64,000 nt of DNA, taken from assembly GCA_050948905.1 (NCBI GenBank), contig JBMNES010000001.1:682001-746000 (forward strand), given 5' to 3'. Shown here in pieces: positions 17,035 through 26,070 of this stretch (its first letter is position 1; the number at the start of each line of letters is the position of its first letter). The notes under the pieces were generated by a model. The model was given only the letters and a program-made list of their open reading frames with translations, was not told the DNA's origin and made no database searches. The DNA comes from DTKD01 sp050948905 (GTDB lineage Bacteria; Armatimonadota; UBA5829). Made by a program: the position numbers and the translations under genes.

Positions 17035-17736
17035 CTACGCCAAATTCGTCAACCTGCGGGTTTTTGCGCCGGGTGGCAGTTCCAGGGTTACTGCTAATGG
17101 CATGTATTTTTCGATCCCCCGCACCCTCGCGAGTTTCTCGTAATATTCAATATAAGGAAACGACACGACCTCGCCGCGGAACAGTGCGTGTTTGGAGGCC
17201 ATTTCCTTCCACAAAGCTATATCCTCAGCCGTGACCTCCAAATACAAATCCGGGACGTAATCCTCCTTATCCTCCCAGTTCTCCGCGAAATACAGCGTTG
17301 GGCAGTAGTGAGGATCTTTATCGGTTTTAATAGTGCGAAGGCCCGCATAAAACATCGCATCGGGCACGTTGAGATTGCAATTAACGTGATCTTTGTGGAT
17401 GCTTTTATAGTGATGCGTGATTATGACGCTGGGCTTGCAGTCACGTATCACATCGGCTATGGCCAGTTTAACCTCGTCCGATACAGGAAGCTCCGCATCG
17501 CACCAGGGCAGCACATAGCAATTTGCTCCGATCACGTCTGCGGCGGCCTGTACTTCCTGCCGACGCTGCTCTGTGTACTCGTCAATCGGCATCTTCGGGT
17601 TGCCTTTTTCGCCTAGTGTGAGGTGGCACATCGCAACTTTTTTGCCGCAATTCACTTCGTGAGCGAGGGCGATACCGGAAGCGATCTCAGCATCCCCCGC
17701 GTGTGCTCCGATAGATAGAATATCAACCTTAGCCAT
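17035..17736 (-). CDS. PIG-L family (LmbE-like) deacetylase
   Basis: The 233-residue product belongs to the zinc-dependent PIG-L/LmbE N-acetylglucosaminyl deacetylase family. The metal motif that is normally AHPDDxE reads AHAGDAE here (residues 11-17), so the second acid is kept but the first is Gly. The second motif HKDH is at 114-117, and ITHHYKSIHKDH is well conserved. Members remove acetyl groups from GlcNAc-type sugars or related conjugates. It starts 9 nt after fabZ ends, so it is probably co-transcribed with it, which hints at a lipid or envelope sugar substrate but does not prove it. The 3' end abuts the REP array. Confidence 0.87.
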   Translation of the reverse strand: MAKVDILSIGAHAGDAEIASGIALAHEVNCGKKVAMCHLTLGEKGNPKMPIDEYTEQRRQEVQAAADVIGANCYVLPWCDAELPVSDEVKLAIADVIRDCKPSVIITHHYKSIHKDHVNCNLNVPDAMFYAGLRTIKTDKDPHYCPTLYFAENWEDKEDYVPDLYLEVTAEDIALWKEMASKHALFRGEVVSFPYIEYYEKLARVRGIEKYMPLAVTLELPPGAKTRRLTNLA

Positions 17737-17745
17737 TTTATTCTC

Positions 17746-18177
17746 TTAATACTCGACCAACGCGCAGGTCAGTTCGCCACGGCAGACGAGATCGTCTCCG
17801 ACCTTCGACTCCGCGCTGATTTTCCATATTCCCCGTCGCCCGCTGAGAAGCCTGACCGTAGTGACGATAGTATCACCCGGCACAGCCGCCCTTTTGAACC
17901 TGACCCCGTCAATGGCGGCGAAATATGCGAGCTTGCCCTCAGCTTCCGGCTTGGTCATAAGCAGGTAGCAACCCACCTGGGCCATGTGCTCGACGATCAA
18001 AGCCCCCGGAAAGATCGCCTGACCGGGCAAATGCCCCTGCAGGATTTTCTCATTTGCAGTTACGTTTTTGATGCCGACGCAGTAGTCGCCCTCATCGGAG
18101 ACCTCGACGATGCGGTCGACGAGCAGGAAAGGGTATCTGTGCGGGATAGTGTCCCGAATTTTTTCGATATCTATCAT
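17746..18177 (-). CDS. fabZ: 3-hydroxyacyl-[acyl-carrier-protein] dehydratase FabZ
   Basis: The 143-residue hot-dog fold enzyme dehydrates beta-hydroxyacyl-ACP in fatty-acid elongation in the cytoplasm. Recognisable parts are the N-terminal IPHRYPFLLVDRI, the catalytic block GHLPGQAIFPGALIVEHMAQ with His49 and Glu63, and the C-terminal AVPGDTIVTTVRLL. The loop is GHLPGQ instead of the common GHFPGH. The length is typical. A TATAAT with an upstream TGC (extended -10) lies at 18228-18233 on the minus strand, about 50 nt upstream of the ATG. In LPS producers fabZ is often near lpx genes; none is adjacent here. Confidence 0.93.
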   Translation of the reverse strand: MIDIEKIRDTIPHRYPFLLVDRIVEVSDEGDYCVGIKNVTANEKILQGHLPGQAIFPGALIVEHMAQVGCYLLMTKPEAEGKLAYFAAIDGVRFKRAAVPGDTIVTTVRLLSGRRGIWKISAESKVGDDLVCRGELTCALVEY

Positions 18178-18227
18178 AAAGGTAGTTCGTTTCCGATCAT
18201 AAAATGTCAGCTTTAGGCTGCGGATAG

Positions 18228-18233
18228 ATTATA
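18228..18233 (-). promoter_or_regulatory. Probable extended -10 element of the fabZ promoter
   Basis: The minus strand reads TGC-TATAAT about 50 nt upstream of fabZ. A -35 box is not convincing, which is usual for extended -10 promoters. The same TGCTATAAT core is seen at 7158-7163. Confidence 0.4.
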
Positions 18234-18246
18234 GCACACACGCGGA

Positions 18247-18663
18247 TTATTCGATCTCGCCGTCCGATTGTCCCGCGATAAATTCGTTAAGCTCTTCGGT
18301 GAGCTTAAACATATCGCTTTGTATCTGCTGCTGAATAACCCCGTGTTTGGCGAGGTAGCGGATACCCTCGTTGAGCGGATCCATCGTAACGACGGCTTCC
18401 TCAGCGAGGGCGACTATCTCAGCGTCCTGATCTGGTATAAACAGTCCGAGTTTGGAATATGCTTCCTGCAGCGTCATATATTGCTCGTCAAACTTGGAGG
18501 TATTGGCGAGCGTCATTTTAATTGCTTCTTTGATAAGCGACCGCTCACACGGCAGCTTCGACTCCGGTGCGCCCGCGATAAGATGCGAGGTCTCCTCAAG
18601 CGCGTCCATATATCGCTCGACGATCATCGCCGCAAGCTCTGGTTCCATATTAATTTGGCTCAT
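18247..18663 (-). CDS. Hypothetical helical protein
   Basis: The 138-residue product is acidic and predicted almost entirely helical (ELAAMIVERYMDALEETSHL; KLTEELNEFIAG). It has no signal peptide, membrane segment or recognised motif. The start ATG at 18663 has no clear ribosome site; a second ATG lies five codons later. It is 69 nt upstream of fabZ on the same strand, and the probable fabZ -10 box lies in that gap. I do not recognise the family. Coding status is supported by the length and by gene-like spacing with its neighbours. Confidence 0.6.
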   Translation of the reverse strand: MSQINMEPELAAMIVERYMDALEETSHLIAGAPESKLPCERSLIKEAIKMTLANTSKFDEQYMTLQEAYSKLGLFIPDQDAEIVALAEEAVVTMDPLNEGIRYLAKHGVIQQQIQSDMFKLTEELNEFIAGQSDGEIE

Positions 18664-18691
18664 ACATATATATTAGCACATCCGCGAGGTC

Positions 18692-21046
18692 CTACTTGCC
18701 GACTTTTTGTGCCGTCACGATGGCTTCTGCGACCTGGCGTCTCTTTGCACGGATTGCATCCGGAGATTTGGAGAAGCTACTCATGCTTGCAACCAGATCA
18801 TCGCCTATAACCATAGCCTTTTCTGCTTTGGTCAGAGCCTGTGCGGCAGCCGGGCTGGAGAGTTTCTTGAGGCGTGCGATTTCCTGTTCCAGCAACCAGA
18901 AATATTCGAAATCCTCAATTCCGTCTCGGATGTTTTCCAGTCTTATAGTGGGCAACGGGCCGTGCGGGCCAGCGCATATAATGCTGCCGTCGCCGTTGGC
19001 AGTCTGGAAACTGGCAGGAGGCCAGTCGGTATATGGTCCAAACGTGATCGGCTTTTTGGTAAGCGGCCAGCGCATCATAGCGTAGTAGAGATATCCATCC
19101 GGCCTGTATTTGGCCGTCTGCAGGCCCATAAGCATTCGCGCATCTATCAGATCATATTCGATAAACCAGTTCGCCCACGGCGACCGCGGACCAATGCACG
19201 TGTACCACCATACCTGTTTGCCTCTCGCACGTGCCTCTTTGACTCGTTCGAGATTGAATTTCGGAGTCAACGGACACCACGCATCCATAGCATCAACCTT
19301 ACTGACTATACCAAACGAATCGTCATATCCGGTCGTCAGAGTCAGCAGATCCGGGTGGCGTTTCTTGACCTCGCCGAAGAAGTCCTGCATAGCGGAAAAA
19401 GACTCCGGCCCGATCTCGTCGAAGCCGTATAAATATGCCTTATCTAATAACCCGTTAGCTCGGAGAAGGGCCACGGACTCATCGACTTTCCTCAGCAGCA
19501 ATTCTTTTTGCTCCGCAGGGAACGGGTCGCCGGCCTTTATGCCGTTGGGTTTCTGAACATATAGTATGTTAAAAGCGTTGAGGCCCTTTTTATCCCACCG
19601 TTTGAGGCTTTCAATGGGCGGCATTTCAGGTCTGTAGATATTGTCCGGATTGATGCGATAATCCAATACAAAGTTTTCATATCTCTCTCGCATAGGCTCA
19701 GTTAGTTTGCCATAAGCAAAGGGGAGATATACGTCATATAACGACATCGCCGTGCGAAGATGGCGTTCCTGCGGTACGTCGAAACCCCACACTCGCACTT
19801 TCAGAGTCAGTTTTACAGGAGCAACACCGATGGCTTTCACGGTTACCGGCGCAGTATACTCCCTTGCAGGAGTGCCGGCAGGGGCGGTTACCCTGATCCA
19901 AACCGGCTGCACTTCGCCTTCCTTGATGTTATAGCCTTTAAGGAAGTCCAGAATCGGGTCCGGGTGCCAGCCGATGTATCGAACCGGATATGGCGGCTTT
20001 TCCGTCTTAACAAATCCGACTGGAGAAGCCTCTACCTTAAGACCGGGCTTGCCTTTGCTGGTCAAAGCGCCGACCGATACGCTGGCGCCTTTTAGTTCCT
20101 GTCCGAATGCGTAGATCAAAAGCTGGATTGACTCGGTTTCGTTGCCAGCCAGTTCGACTGTCGCCTCTTGAGCAGTGCTGCAGGTGAAGCCCACGTCTTT
20201 CGGGAATATCTTCTGCATACTCGAAGCCCACCCGCAGGCGAACGTTGCAGAGGGATCAATCTTCTTGGCGGCCTTGCGCAATCTGGCCTCTGGAATAGCG
20301 CGCGCCAGGTCTCTTTTTGCCTGATTATCAAGCTCAATGACTTCTGGCCTGATCTCGGCGAGATCAGAAACGCTTTTGGCCTTAGACGCCTCATTTGTGA
20401 GAGCGCCATACTGAGCGTCCAGGCTGACCATTACCGAGGTTAGGTCATCAGCACAGTCTTTGCCATCCTTGCGCAGGGTTTCGATGTTCTGGCCTATGGT
20501 TTTCAACCATTGCGGCACGCCGCTTTCGAGTCGTAAATTATCGATCACCAGATATGTGTCGTCCGGCGGTCGGGTGGTGTGAATGTGCAACTGCCATATA
20601 TTCTTGAAGTCCAGATTCGCAGGCGCTGCCCTGAAATCCATTTCCAGGGTCTTCTTTTCGCCGGGTGCGAGCGGCAGGCTAACGGTATGAGAGGCGCCAT
20701 CCGGGTCGCGGATATACATAAGCACAGTGCAGGTCTTTTCACCAGCGTTGCGCACATCACAAAGGGCATAATCGTATTCAGAAAAATCCTTTGGAAGTCC
20801 ATCATCGTTGGTGAGAATCACCGCCGGCCACTCCGTGGAACCCTGCTGCCATTTAGGGAAGAAAATGGAGGCCGTTCCGTCCGCATTCGCAGTAAAAGAA
20901 GAGGCTGGGGTGGACTCACGCACTGCAAATCGGTTGATATCGGCGGCTTTGTCAAAATCACAAAGAACGAGAGTGCCGACCGGCGCCGCAGTGGCCGTCG
21001 CTGCAAGCAGCATTAGAAGAGCGATCAAGTGTAGCAGTTTTGTCAT
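18692..21046 (-). CDS. Exported glycoside-hydrolase-like protein with DUF4091 domain
   Basis: The 784-residue product starts at an ATG with AAGGAG 6 nt upstream and a clear signal peptide (LLHLIALLMLLAATATAA). Residues about 25-180 form a beta-sandwich-like region (VLCDFDKAADINRFAVRES, then YLVIDNLRLE) like a carbohydrate-binding module. A helical linker follows at about 185-260. The rest resembles the DUF4091 glycosidase-like group: YLYGFDEIGPESFSAMQDFF, a W-rich barrel region (QVWWYTCIGPRSPWANWFIEY), and a C-terminal block RLENIRDGIEDFEYFWLLEQE that is typical of DUF4091. FDEIG may carry catalytic acids, but that is inference. It is probably a secreted polysaccharide-acting enzyme. The neighbouring ribulokinase fits sugar catabolism. 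Confidence 0.83.
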   Translation of the reverse strand: MTKLLHLIALLMLLAATATAAPVGTLVLCDFDKAADINRFAVRESTPASSFTANADGTASIFFPKWQQGSTEWPAVILTNDDGLPKDFSEYDYALCDVRNAGEKTCTVLMYIRDPDGASHTVSLPLAPGEKKTLEMDFRAAPANLDFKNIWQLHIHTTRPPDDTYLVIDNLRLESGVPQWLKTIGQNIETLRKDGKDCADDLTSVMVSLDAQYGALTNEASKAKSVSDLAEIRPEVIELDNQAKRDLARAIPEARLRKAAKKIDPSATFACGWASSMQKIFPKDVGFTCSTAQEATVELAGNETESIQLLIYAFGQELKGASVSVGALTSKGKPGLKVEASPVGFVKTEKPPYPVRYIGWHPDPILDFLKGYNIKEGEVQPVWIRVTAPAGTPAREYTAPVTVKAIGVAPVKLTLKVRVWGFDVPQERHLRTAMSLYDVYLPFAYGKLTEPMRERYENFVLDYRINPDNIYRPEMPPIESLKRWDKKGLNAFNILYVQKPNGIKAGDPFPAEQKELLLRKVDESVALLRANGLLDKAYLYGFDEIGPESFSAMQDFFGEVKKRHPDLLTLTTGYDDSFGIVSKVDAMDAWCPLTPKFNLERVKEARARGKQVWWYTCIGPRSPWANWFIEYDLIDARMLMGLQTAKYRPDGYLYYAMMRWPLTKKPITFGPYTDWPPASFQTANGDGSIICAGPHGPLPTIRLENIRDGIEDFEYFWLLEQEIARLKKLSSPAAAQALTKAEKAMVIGDDLVASMSSFSKSPDAIRAKRRQVAEAIVTAQKVGK

Positions 21047-21428
21047 CTACAGCTCCTTGGAGTTGCTATCAGGGCATTAGACGCGGGGGAGCGGATTCCC
21101 TTCTCGGCGGAGAGTGGAAGGGAAAACGCGAAAGCCCGAAAGGAGCGAAAAACAGAAATTAAACGTAAAGTTGGATGGATAACGGCTGGGCTTTTATGGG
21201 TTATGCGATGGCGATTCGGAGATCGCCATCGATCTATGGGTTTCCTGCCGTCCGATAGGCTACGGTCGAATCTCGGACATCTGACCTCGGACAGCGAAAA
21301 AGCAGATTTCTCACTGCGTTCGAAATGACGGGGGGTGGGTAATCGAAATGACGGGGGGGTGGGTAATCGAAATGACGGGGCGTGGGTGATCTAAATGGCG
21401 GGGGTGCTCGATAGGGCAAGGATGCAGG
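21047..21428. repeat. Intergenic repeat mosaic
   Basis: No gene is seen here. The region contains the 'cgcgaaagc..gaaaggagcgaaaa' element at about 21125-21150, a GATGGCGA/TCGCCATC hairpin at 21207-21230, and a copy of the 'aaaaagcagatttctc...cgaaatgac' element at about 21297-21329. Three copies follow of a 24-bp tail repeat built on 'gggtgggtaatcgaaatgac', to about 21395. Confidence 0.75.
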
Positions 21429-23084
21429 CTATCTCATCGCCTTGAGCCTCTTCATGACGTCATTTTCGCCGCGGCCGAAATAGTCGTGGAGTTTCTTATA
21501 CTCGTCAAACAGCCGCGCATAGACGGCGTGAGCGGAGGGGTTGGGGGTGTAGGATTTGTCCTTGACTCGCGCCATTTTTGCTGCAGCTTCGTTTATGGTG
21601 TCGTATCCGCCACGTGATTTTCCTGCTGCCACAGCTCCCCACATCGCCGAGCCTAGCGCGCACGTCTGGGCGGATTCGGCAACCTTAAACTCTCGATTGG
21701 TAACATCAGCATATATCTGCATCAACATAGGGTTGCGATCAGGCAGCCCGCCGCAAGCGACAATCTCATCGACCGCAACGCCGCTGGCGTCGAACGCGTC
21801 GATAATAATATTCGTGCCATAAGCGGTGGCCTCGATAAGCGCGCGATATATCTCCTCCGGCCTGGTAGCCAGGGTCATTCCGAGAATCATCCCCGTCAGG
21901 TCGACGTCCTCAAGCACGCTACGGTTGCCGTTCCACCAATCCAGCGCCAGCAAACCGCTTTGGCCGGGCTTCAATTTGGATGCCTTCTCTGTGAGTAAAT
22001 CCTGTACGCTCATGCCGCGCGATCGGGCTTCGATAGAGTATGATTCAGGCACGCAATTTTCTGCAAACCACGCGAAATGATCCCCTACACAGCTCTGACC
22101 AGCCTCAAATCCGAAGAAATCGGGCAAGATGCCGTCCTCGACACAGCCGCTCATTCCCTCGACGATCCTGGGCGTTTTGCTGAGAACCATATGGCAGGTG
22201 CTGGTTCCCATAATAGCGACCATGCTACCTTCATCCGTAACCCCTGCAGCAGGCACAGCCACGTGAGCGTCGATTACTGCAACCGCGACCGCTATTCCAG
22301 GGACCAAGCCGATCTTTTCAGCCATTTCTCGGGTCAACTCCCCGGCCTTTGCGCCGACCGGCAGGATTTTACGGCTCATCTTCTCATCAATTACGTGCTC
22401 AAGACGGAGATCAAGGGATTTCATAAAGTCTCTAGATGGGAAACCGTCGGACTTGTCCCACATAGATTTATAGCCAGCCGCGCAGGCGCTTCGGGCTTCG
22501 ACACCGGTCATCTGAAGCACCAGCCAATCACCTGCTTCGATGAACTTGTCCGCTGCCGAATAGACCTCCGGAGCCTCGTTTATTATCTGCAGCAGCTTCG
22601 GCAAAAACCACTCGCAACTGACCTTGCCGCCATAACGCTGCAGAAAAGTCTCTTTCCTGGCGTCGGCGATCTCGTTGATTTTGGTGGCTTCCGGTTGAGC
22701 CGCGTGGTGTTTCCATAACTTCACCCAGGCGTGCGGATTGGATTCCCACGCGGGATCGACACATAACGGCTGGCCGGATTTGTCTATCGGCAATATAGTA
22801 CATGCCGTGAAGTCGACACCGATGCCGATTACGTCTTCGGGTTTAACGGAGGATTTAACAAGCGCCTCCGGGACGATTTTCTGCAGCACAACGAGGTAGT
22901 CGCGAGGGTCCTGCAGCGCCCAGTCCGGTGGGAGTTTTTCGCCCGTGCTCGGCAGGTGATCGTCTATCACGGCGTGAGGGTAGTTACATACTGCGGTGGC
23001 GATCTCACGACCCGTATCGACGTCGACCAGAAGTGCGCGCGCGCTGAGTGTGCCAAAATCGATTCCCAGAGAATACTTAGCCAT
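21429..23084 (-). CDS. araB: Ribulokinase (FGGY family)
   Basis: The 551-residue FGGY carbohydrate kinase phosphorylates L-ribulose (or a related pentulose) with ATP in the cytoplasm. The N-terminus SLGIDFGTLSARALLVDVDTG is the phosphate-binding loop. IGIGVDFTACTILPID and the central block GLLALDWWNGNRSVLEDVDLTG are characteristic of AraB ribulokinases. The C-terminal part VDEIVACGGLPDRNPMLMQIYADV is the FGGY signature region. I start at MAKYSLG (23084), with AGAGG about 10 nt upstream; the longer reading frame upstream runs through a repeat element. No araA or araD is in the window. The DUF4091 protein downstream and the dehydrogenase upstream may belong to the same sugar-use locus. Confidence 0.92.
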   Translation of the reverse strand: MAKYSLGIDFGTLSARALLVDVDTGREIATAVCNYPHAVIDDHLPSTGEKLPPDWALQDPRDYLVVLQKIVPEALVKSSVKPEDVIGIGVDFTACTILPIDKSGQPLCVDPAWESNPHAWVKLWKHHAAQPEATKINEIADARKETFLQRYGGKVSCEWFLPKLLQIINEAPEVYSAADKFIEAGDWLVLQMTGVEARSACAAGYKSMWDKSDGFPSRDFMKSLDLRLEHVIDEKMSRKILPVGAKAGELTREMAEKIGLVPGIAVAVAVIDAHVAVPAAGVTDEGSMVAIMGTSTCHMVLSKTPRIVEGMSGCVEDGILPDFFGFEAGQSCVGDHFAWFAENCVPESYSIEARSRGMSVQDLLTEKASKLKPGQSGLLALDWWNGNRSVLEDVDLTGMILGMTLATRPEEIYRALIEATAYGTNIIIDAFDASGVAVDEIVACGGLPDRNPMLMQIYADVTNREFKVAESAQTCALGSAMWGAVAAGKSRGGYDTINEAAAKMARVKDKSYTPNPSAHAVYARLFDEYKKLHDYFGRGENDVMKRLKAMR

Positions 23085-23343
23085 AAGTTGTCGCCCTCTA
23101 GTAATGTTGGTCATTCCGCATGTGGTCGCGGAATCCACATGATCCTGCGACTTCGCGCAGGATAACTGCTTTTGGAAGTGCATGATAGCACTGTTTTTAA
23201 CCGATAACCGTTAACTGACATCCGTCGACCGAAAAAAGCAGATTTCTCGCTTCGCTCGAAATGACGAGGTTTGATGCTCGAAATAGCACGGTTTCGTGCT
23301 CGATATGACGAATGAGCTGCTCGAAATGACGAGAGAATCGCAT
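23085..23343. repeat. Intergenic repeats upstream of araB
   Basis: Two 8-bp-stem hairpins lie at 23112-23134 (ATTCCGCA/CGCGGAAT) and 23142-23163 (ATCCTGCG/CGCAGGAT). A 'gcagatttctcgcttcgctcgaaatgac' element follows at about 23235-23263, with three short tail repeats ending in 'cgaaatgac' or 'cgatatgac' to about 23330. Confidence 0.7.
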
Positions 23344-24129
23344 CTACACCATCAAATGATAATATCCGTCCCTTTCGACCACGCCTGCGGGCATTGAGAA
23401 CAGCTCCGACAGGCATTCGGATGTCAGAACCTTCTGTTTTGGGCCGTCGGCAAATATCCGGCCGTTTTGAAGCATAATCACGCGTGAAATCTCTGGAAAT
23501 ATATCCGGCAGATGATGTGTCACCAGAATCACACTGTTGCCTTCGCGCGCGATAATTCTCAGCGAATCAGCGAATTTACGAGCGGCGCGCGGGTCGAGGC
23601 CATTGGAAGGCTCATCGAGAATAAGAGCTTTGGGTTCGTGGACCAATGCGCGCGCGATCAGAATCCGCCGCGCCTCCCCTGTAGACATCTCCGTCATATA
23701 TTTCGACGCCAAATACTCGATGCCCAAAAATTGAAGCAGTTCATCCGCTTTAGCTTGCATGAGATCGGTGACCTCGTGATGCGGATACAGTCCCACGCTG
23801 CCGAAAAACCCGGATAAGATGGCGTCGCGACCCAGCAGCGGCCGGCGGAAGAAATCCTGCAAATCCGCCGACACTATGCCGAAGAGAGTGCGGAGCTTGA
23901 ACACGTCCCACGCGCTCTCGCCGAGTATCCTTACGGGAGCCTCACCATTAGCAGCCTGTGGATATAACTCCCGGGTGATCAGTTTTATGAGCGTCGATTT
24001 ACCAGAGCCATTCGGCCCGATCACGGCGACGTTCTCGCCCATATCGATAGTCGTCGTGATCGAGTCCAAGGCTCGAACGCCGCCGAAGAGCACCGTCGCC
24101 TGATGAAAATCCAGTAAAGGTACTTGCAT
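23344..24129 (-). CDS. ABC transporter ATP-binding protein (orphan)
   Basis: The 261-residue product is a complete ABC ATPase: Walker A GPNGSGKST at 38-46, signature MSTGEARR (a variant of LSGGQ), Walker B KALILDEP followed by SNGLDP, and the switch histidine in LVTHHLPD. The sequence style (IRIL..WDVFKLRTLFGIVS) resembles the YlmA/ModF-like single-domain ATPases. No permease or binding protein is adjacent. It follows the dehydrogenase gene by 18 nt, so the pair is likely co-transcribed. The transported substrate is unknown. It could in principle serve the ATPase-less sugar importer at 12243-15312, but its sequence does not look like the MsmK/MalK group, which has an extra C-terminal regulatory domain. 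Confidence 0.85.
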   Translation of the reverse strand: MQVPLLDFHQATVLFGGVRALDSITTTIDMGENVAVIGPNGSGKSTLIKLITRELYPQAANGEAPVRILGESAWDVFKLRTLFGIVSADLQDFFRRPLLGRDAILSGFFGSVGLYPHHEVTDLMQAKADELLQFLGIEYLASKYMTEMSTGEARRILIARALVHEPKALILDEPSNGLDPRAARKFADSLRIIAREGNSVILVTHHLPDIFPEISRVIMLQNGRIFADGPKQKVLTSECLSELFSMPAGVVERDGYYHLMV

Positions 24130-24147
24130 AATCGACCTGCAACAACC

Positions 24148-25182
24148 TCAACTGACCGCGATAATCGCTCTGACCACACCGTCCTCTTTTGCTGTGGCGA
24201 GTTCCATCGCCTTGCCGGTTTCTTCCAGAGGAAATCGATGCGTCGCCATCGACCTGGCGTCCATTTTGCCCTCAGCAACCCACTTTATAGCAGCCTCAGC
24301 AGCCTCGTTACTGCGGCGACAGAAGATAACGGTGAGCTCCTTGCGCCTGGTTGAAGATGCTGCAAAAGTATAGAGGTCGTTGTCAGGTATGCCTACTATA
24401 ACGACCTTGCCCAGAATTCGGACTATTTTTGCTGCCTCCATCGAAGCCCCATCTTCGCCTACGCACTCGAAGACCACCTCAGGGCCGAGATCATCCGTCA
24501 ACCTGCAGAACTCCTTAGCCGCGTCGCATGCCGATGGGTCGATTACTTCAGATGCACCGAGTTTTGCTGCAAGCTCCCTTCTCGCCTTCACCGGTTCGCT
24601 GACTATGACACGCCCGGCGCCCATAGCCTTCGCAGCTTGCAATACGGATAGACCAATAGCACCAGCACCAAGCACCCCAACCGTCTCCCCACCGGCCAGC
24701 TTAGCCAATCTTGCAGCATGCACCCCAACAGCCAGAGGCTCAATAATTGCCGCCTCATCATCTGACATAGTATCCGGTATTTTCATAGCCAGCTTAGCCG
24801 GCCAGTTAAGATATTCTCTAAAGCAGCCGTCCTGGGGCGGCGTGCCGAAAAACTCCACGTTCGGACAGACGTTGTAGTGGCCTTCCCTGCAGAAAACGCA
24901 CTCCCCACAGGCGTTTGTAGGCTCAATAGCGACCCGCTCGCCGATCTTATGGCTGGTAACGCCCTCGCCAACAGCGTCGACTACTCCGGCCGCCTCGTGG
25001 CCTATAACCAAAGGTTCCGTGAGCACTGTTGTGCCTATACGACCATCGCGATAGTAGTGTAGATCTGATGCACAGACTCCAACAGACGTAATTCTTAGCC
25101 TAACCTCACCAGGCCCCGGTTGTGGCATAGGCTCTTCGTGCATTCGAAGGTCCTTCGGACCATGCAGACGTAAAACACGCAT
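24148..25182 (-). CDS. Zinc-dependent medium-chain dehydrogenase, sorbitol/xylitol dehydrogenase-like
   Basis: The 344-residue product oxidises a polyol or secondary alcohol using NAD(P). The catalytic zinc site appears as GVCASDLHYYRDG and GHEAAGVVDAVGEGV. The structural-zinc loop has four cysteines (CGECVFCREGHYNVC). The nucleotide-binding fold shows GVLGAGAIGLSVLQAAKAMG. The HYY..G segment and overall length suit the sorbitol/xylitol/threonine dehydrogenase group. The ATG has AAGGAGG 10 nt upstream. It is the first gene of a pair with the orphan ABC ATPase, and araB lies further downstream on the same strand, so a role in sugar-alcohol or pentose use is plausible. Confidence 0.9.
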   Translation of the reverse strand: MRVLRLHGPKDLRMHEEPMPQPGPGEVRLRITSVGVCASDLHYYRDGRIGTTVLTEPLVIGHEAAGVVDAVGEGVTSHKIGERVAIEPTNACGECVFCREGHYNVCPNVEFFGTPPQDGCFREYLNWPAKLAMKIPDTMSDDEAAIIEPLAVGVHAARLAKLAGGETVGVLGAGAIGLSVLQAAKAMGAGRVIVSEPVKARRELAAKLGASEVIDPSACDAAKEFCRLTDDLGPEVVFECVGEDGASMEAAKIVRILGKVVIVGIPDNDLYTFAASSTRRKELTVIFCRRSNEAAEAAIKWVAEGKMDARSMATHRFPLEETGKAMELATAKEDGVVRAIIAVS

Positions 25183-25240
25183 AATTTAGTCCCCTCCTTC
25201 ATCTGAGCTTATTGTAGCGCAAATGACGGCCGGGCGGAAG

Positions 25241-25897
25241 CTATTCCTGTTCGGAATCCTCACCAGCATCCTCGGCAGGCTCTTCGGGCATCTGCATCTG
25301 CGACATTACATTCTTCATTATGCTGCCGGCAAATTTAATCATCTCCTCGACGTTGATGCCGCCGACTACCCTGGTCGCGTATGCGGTGCGCTGGTCGGGT
25401 AGATAGACAAACCCAATGAAGCCATCGTTATCCGGCAACATAAACGCCGCAGTAGCCTCGGGCGCGTGAGCCATATCCATCAACACTCTTCTAAATGGAC
25501 CCGACTTGACGACACCCTTCGAAAATTCGTCGAGAAATGCTTCAACAGGTATTTCACGGGAGTATTTCATCACCACAACTCTGACGTGGGTGATGCCTGC
25601 GATAGCCTCAGACAAACTATGCAGATCAGCCTCCCCTGCCGCCGCCAGCATGCTGCTCATAAACCCCGACTGCTGCTGTGCAGCGGCGTACTCGTTGAGG
25701 TCTTTGATCACATCGGCCAACGCTGGAATAGCCTGCTTGGCAATCCCCAATACATCGTCGTCGCTGATGTTGACTTCTGTGACAAGCTTTCCGCCCCAAG
25801 GCATAAAAATGGCGGGTGGAGGGTTGATTTCCGCCGCACTTACTGAAATGCCGACCACCAAAGTCAAGAATAGTGCAATCAACATGCCGCGTTTCAT
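25241..25897 (-). CDS. Exported hypothetical protein
   Basis: The 218-residue product has a signal peptide (MKRGMLIALFLTLVVGISVSAAE) and GAGGTG 5 nt upstream of its ATG. The mature protein alternates helices and strands, with VRVVVMKYSREIPVEAFLDEF and a C-terminal acidic tail rich in Glu and Asp (PEEPAEDAGEDSEQE). This layout resembles exported DUF4252-like proteins, but I am not sure of the family. No cysteines or enzyme motifs are visible. It is 58 nt upstream of the dehydrogenase gene on the same strand. Confidence 0.65.
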   Translation of the reverse strand: MKRGMLIALFLTLVVGISVSAAEINPPPAIFMPWGGKLVTEVNISDDDVLGIAKQAIPALADVIKDLNEYAAAQQQSGFMSSMLAAAGEADLHSLSEAIAGITHVRVVVMKYSREIPVEAFLDEFSKGVVKSGPFRRVLMDMAHAPEATAAFMLPDNDGFIGFVYLPDQRTAYATRVVGGINVEEMIKFAGSIMKNVMSQMQMPEEPAEDAGEDSEQE

Positions 25898-26017
25898 AGT
25901 GTCACCTCAGGTTAATTTGGCTGAATGAAGCCCAATCCATCTTGTAGACTGCGATCGTGGCGTTTCCTGTCTGTTAGCTTGCCATTGCTATTATTCCTTC
26001 TTATCTGCCTGCAATCT

Positions 26018-26049
26018 AAAAAAAGCCCCCGGATTGCTCCGAGGGCTTT
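26018..26049 (-). terminator. Rho-independent terminator of the SLH porin gene
   Basis: On the minus strand AAAGCCCTCGGAG and CTCCGGGGGCTTT-type arms (AAGCCC..CGGAGCAATCCG..GGGCTT) form a GC-rich hairpin followed by seven T. It begins 21 nt after the porin stop codon. Confidence 0.85.
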
Positions 26050-26070
26050 GTATTGCATACGGAAATGAGC

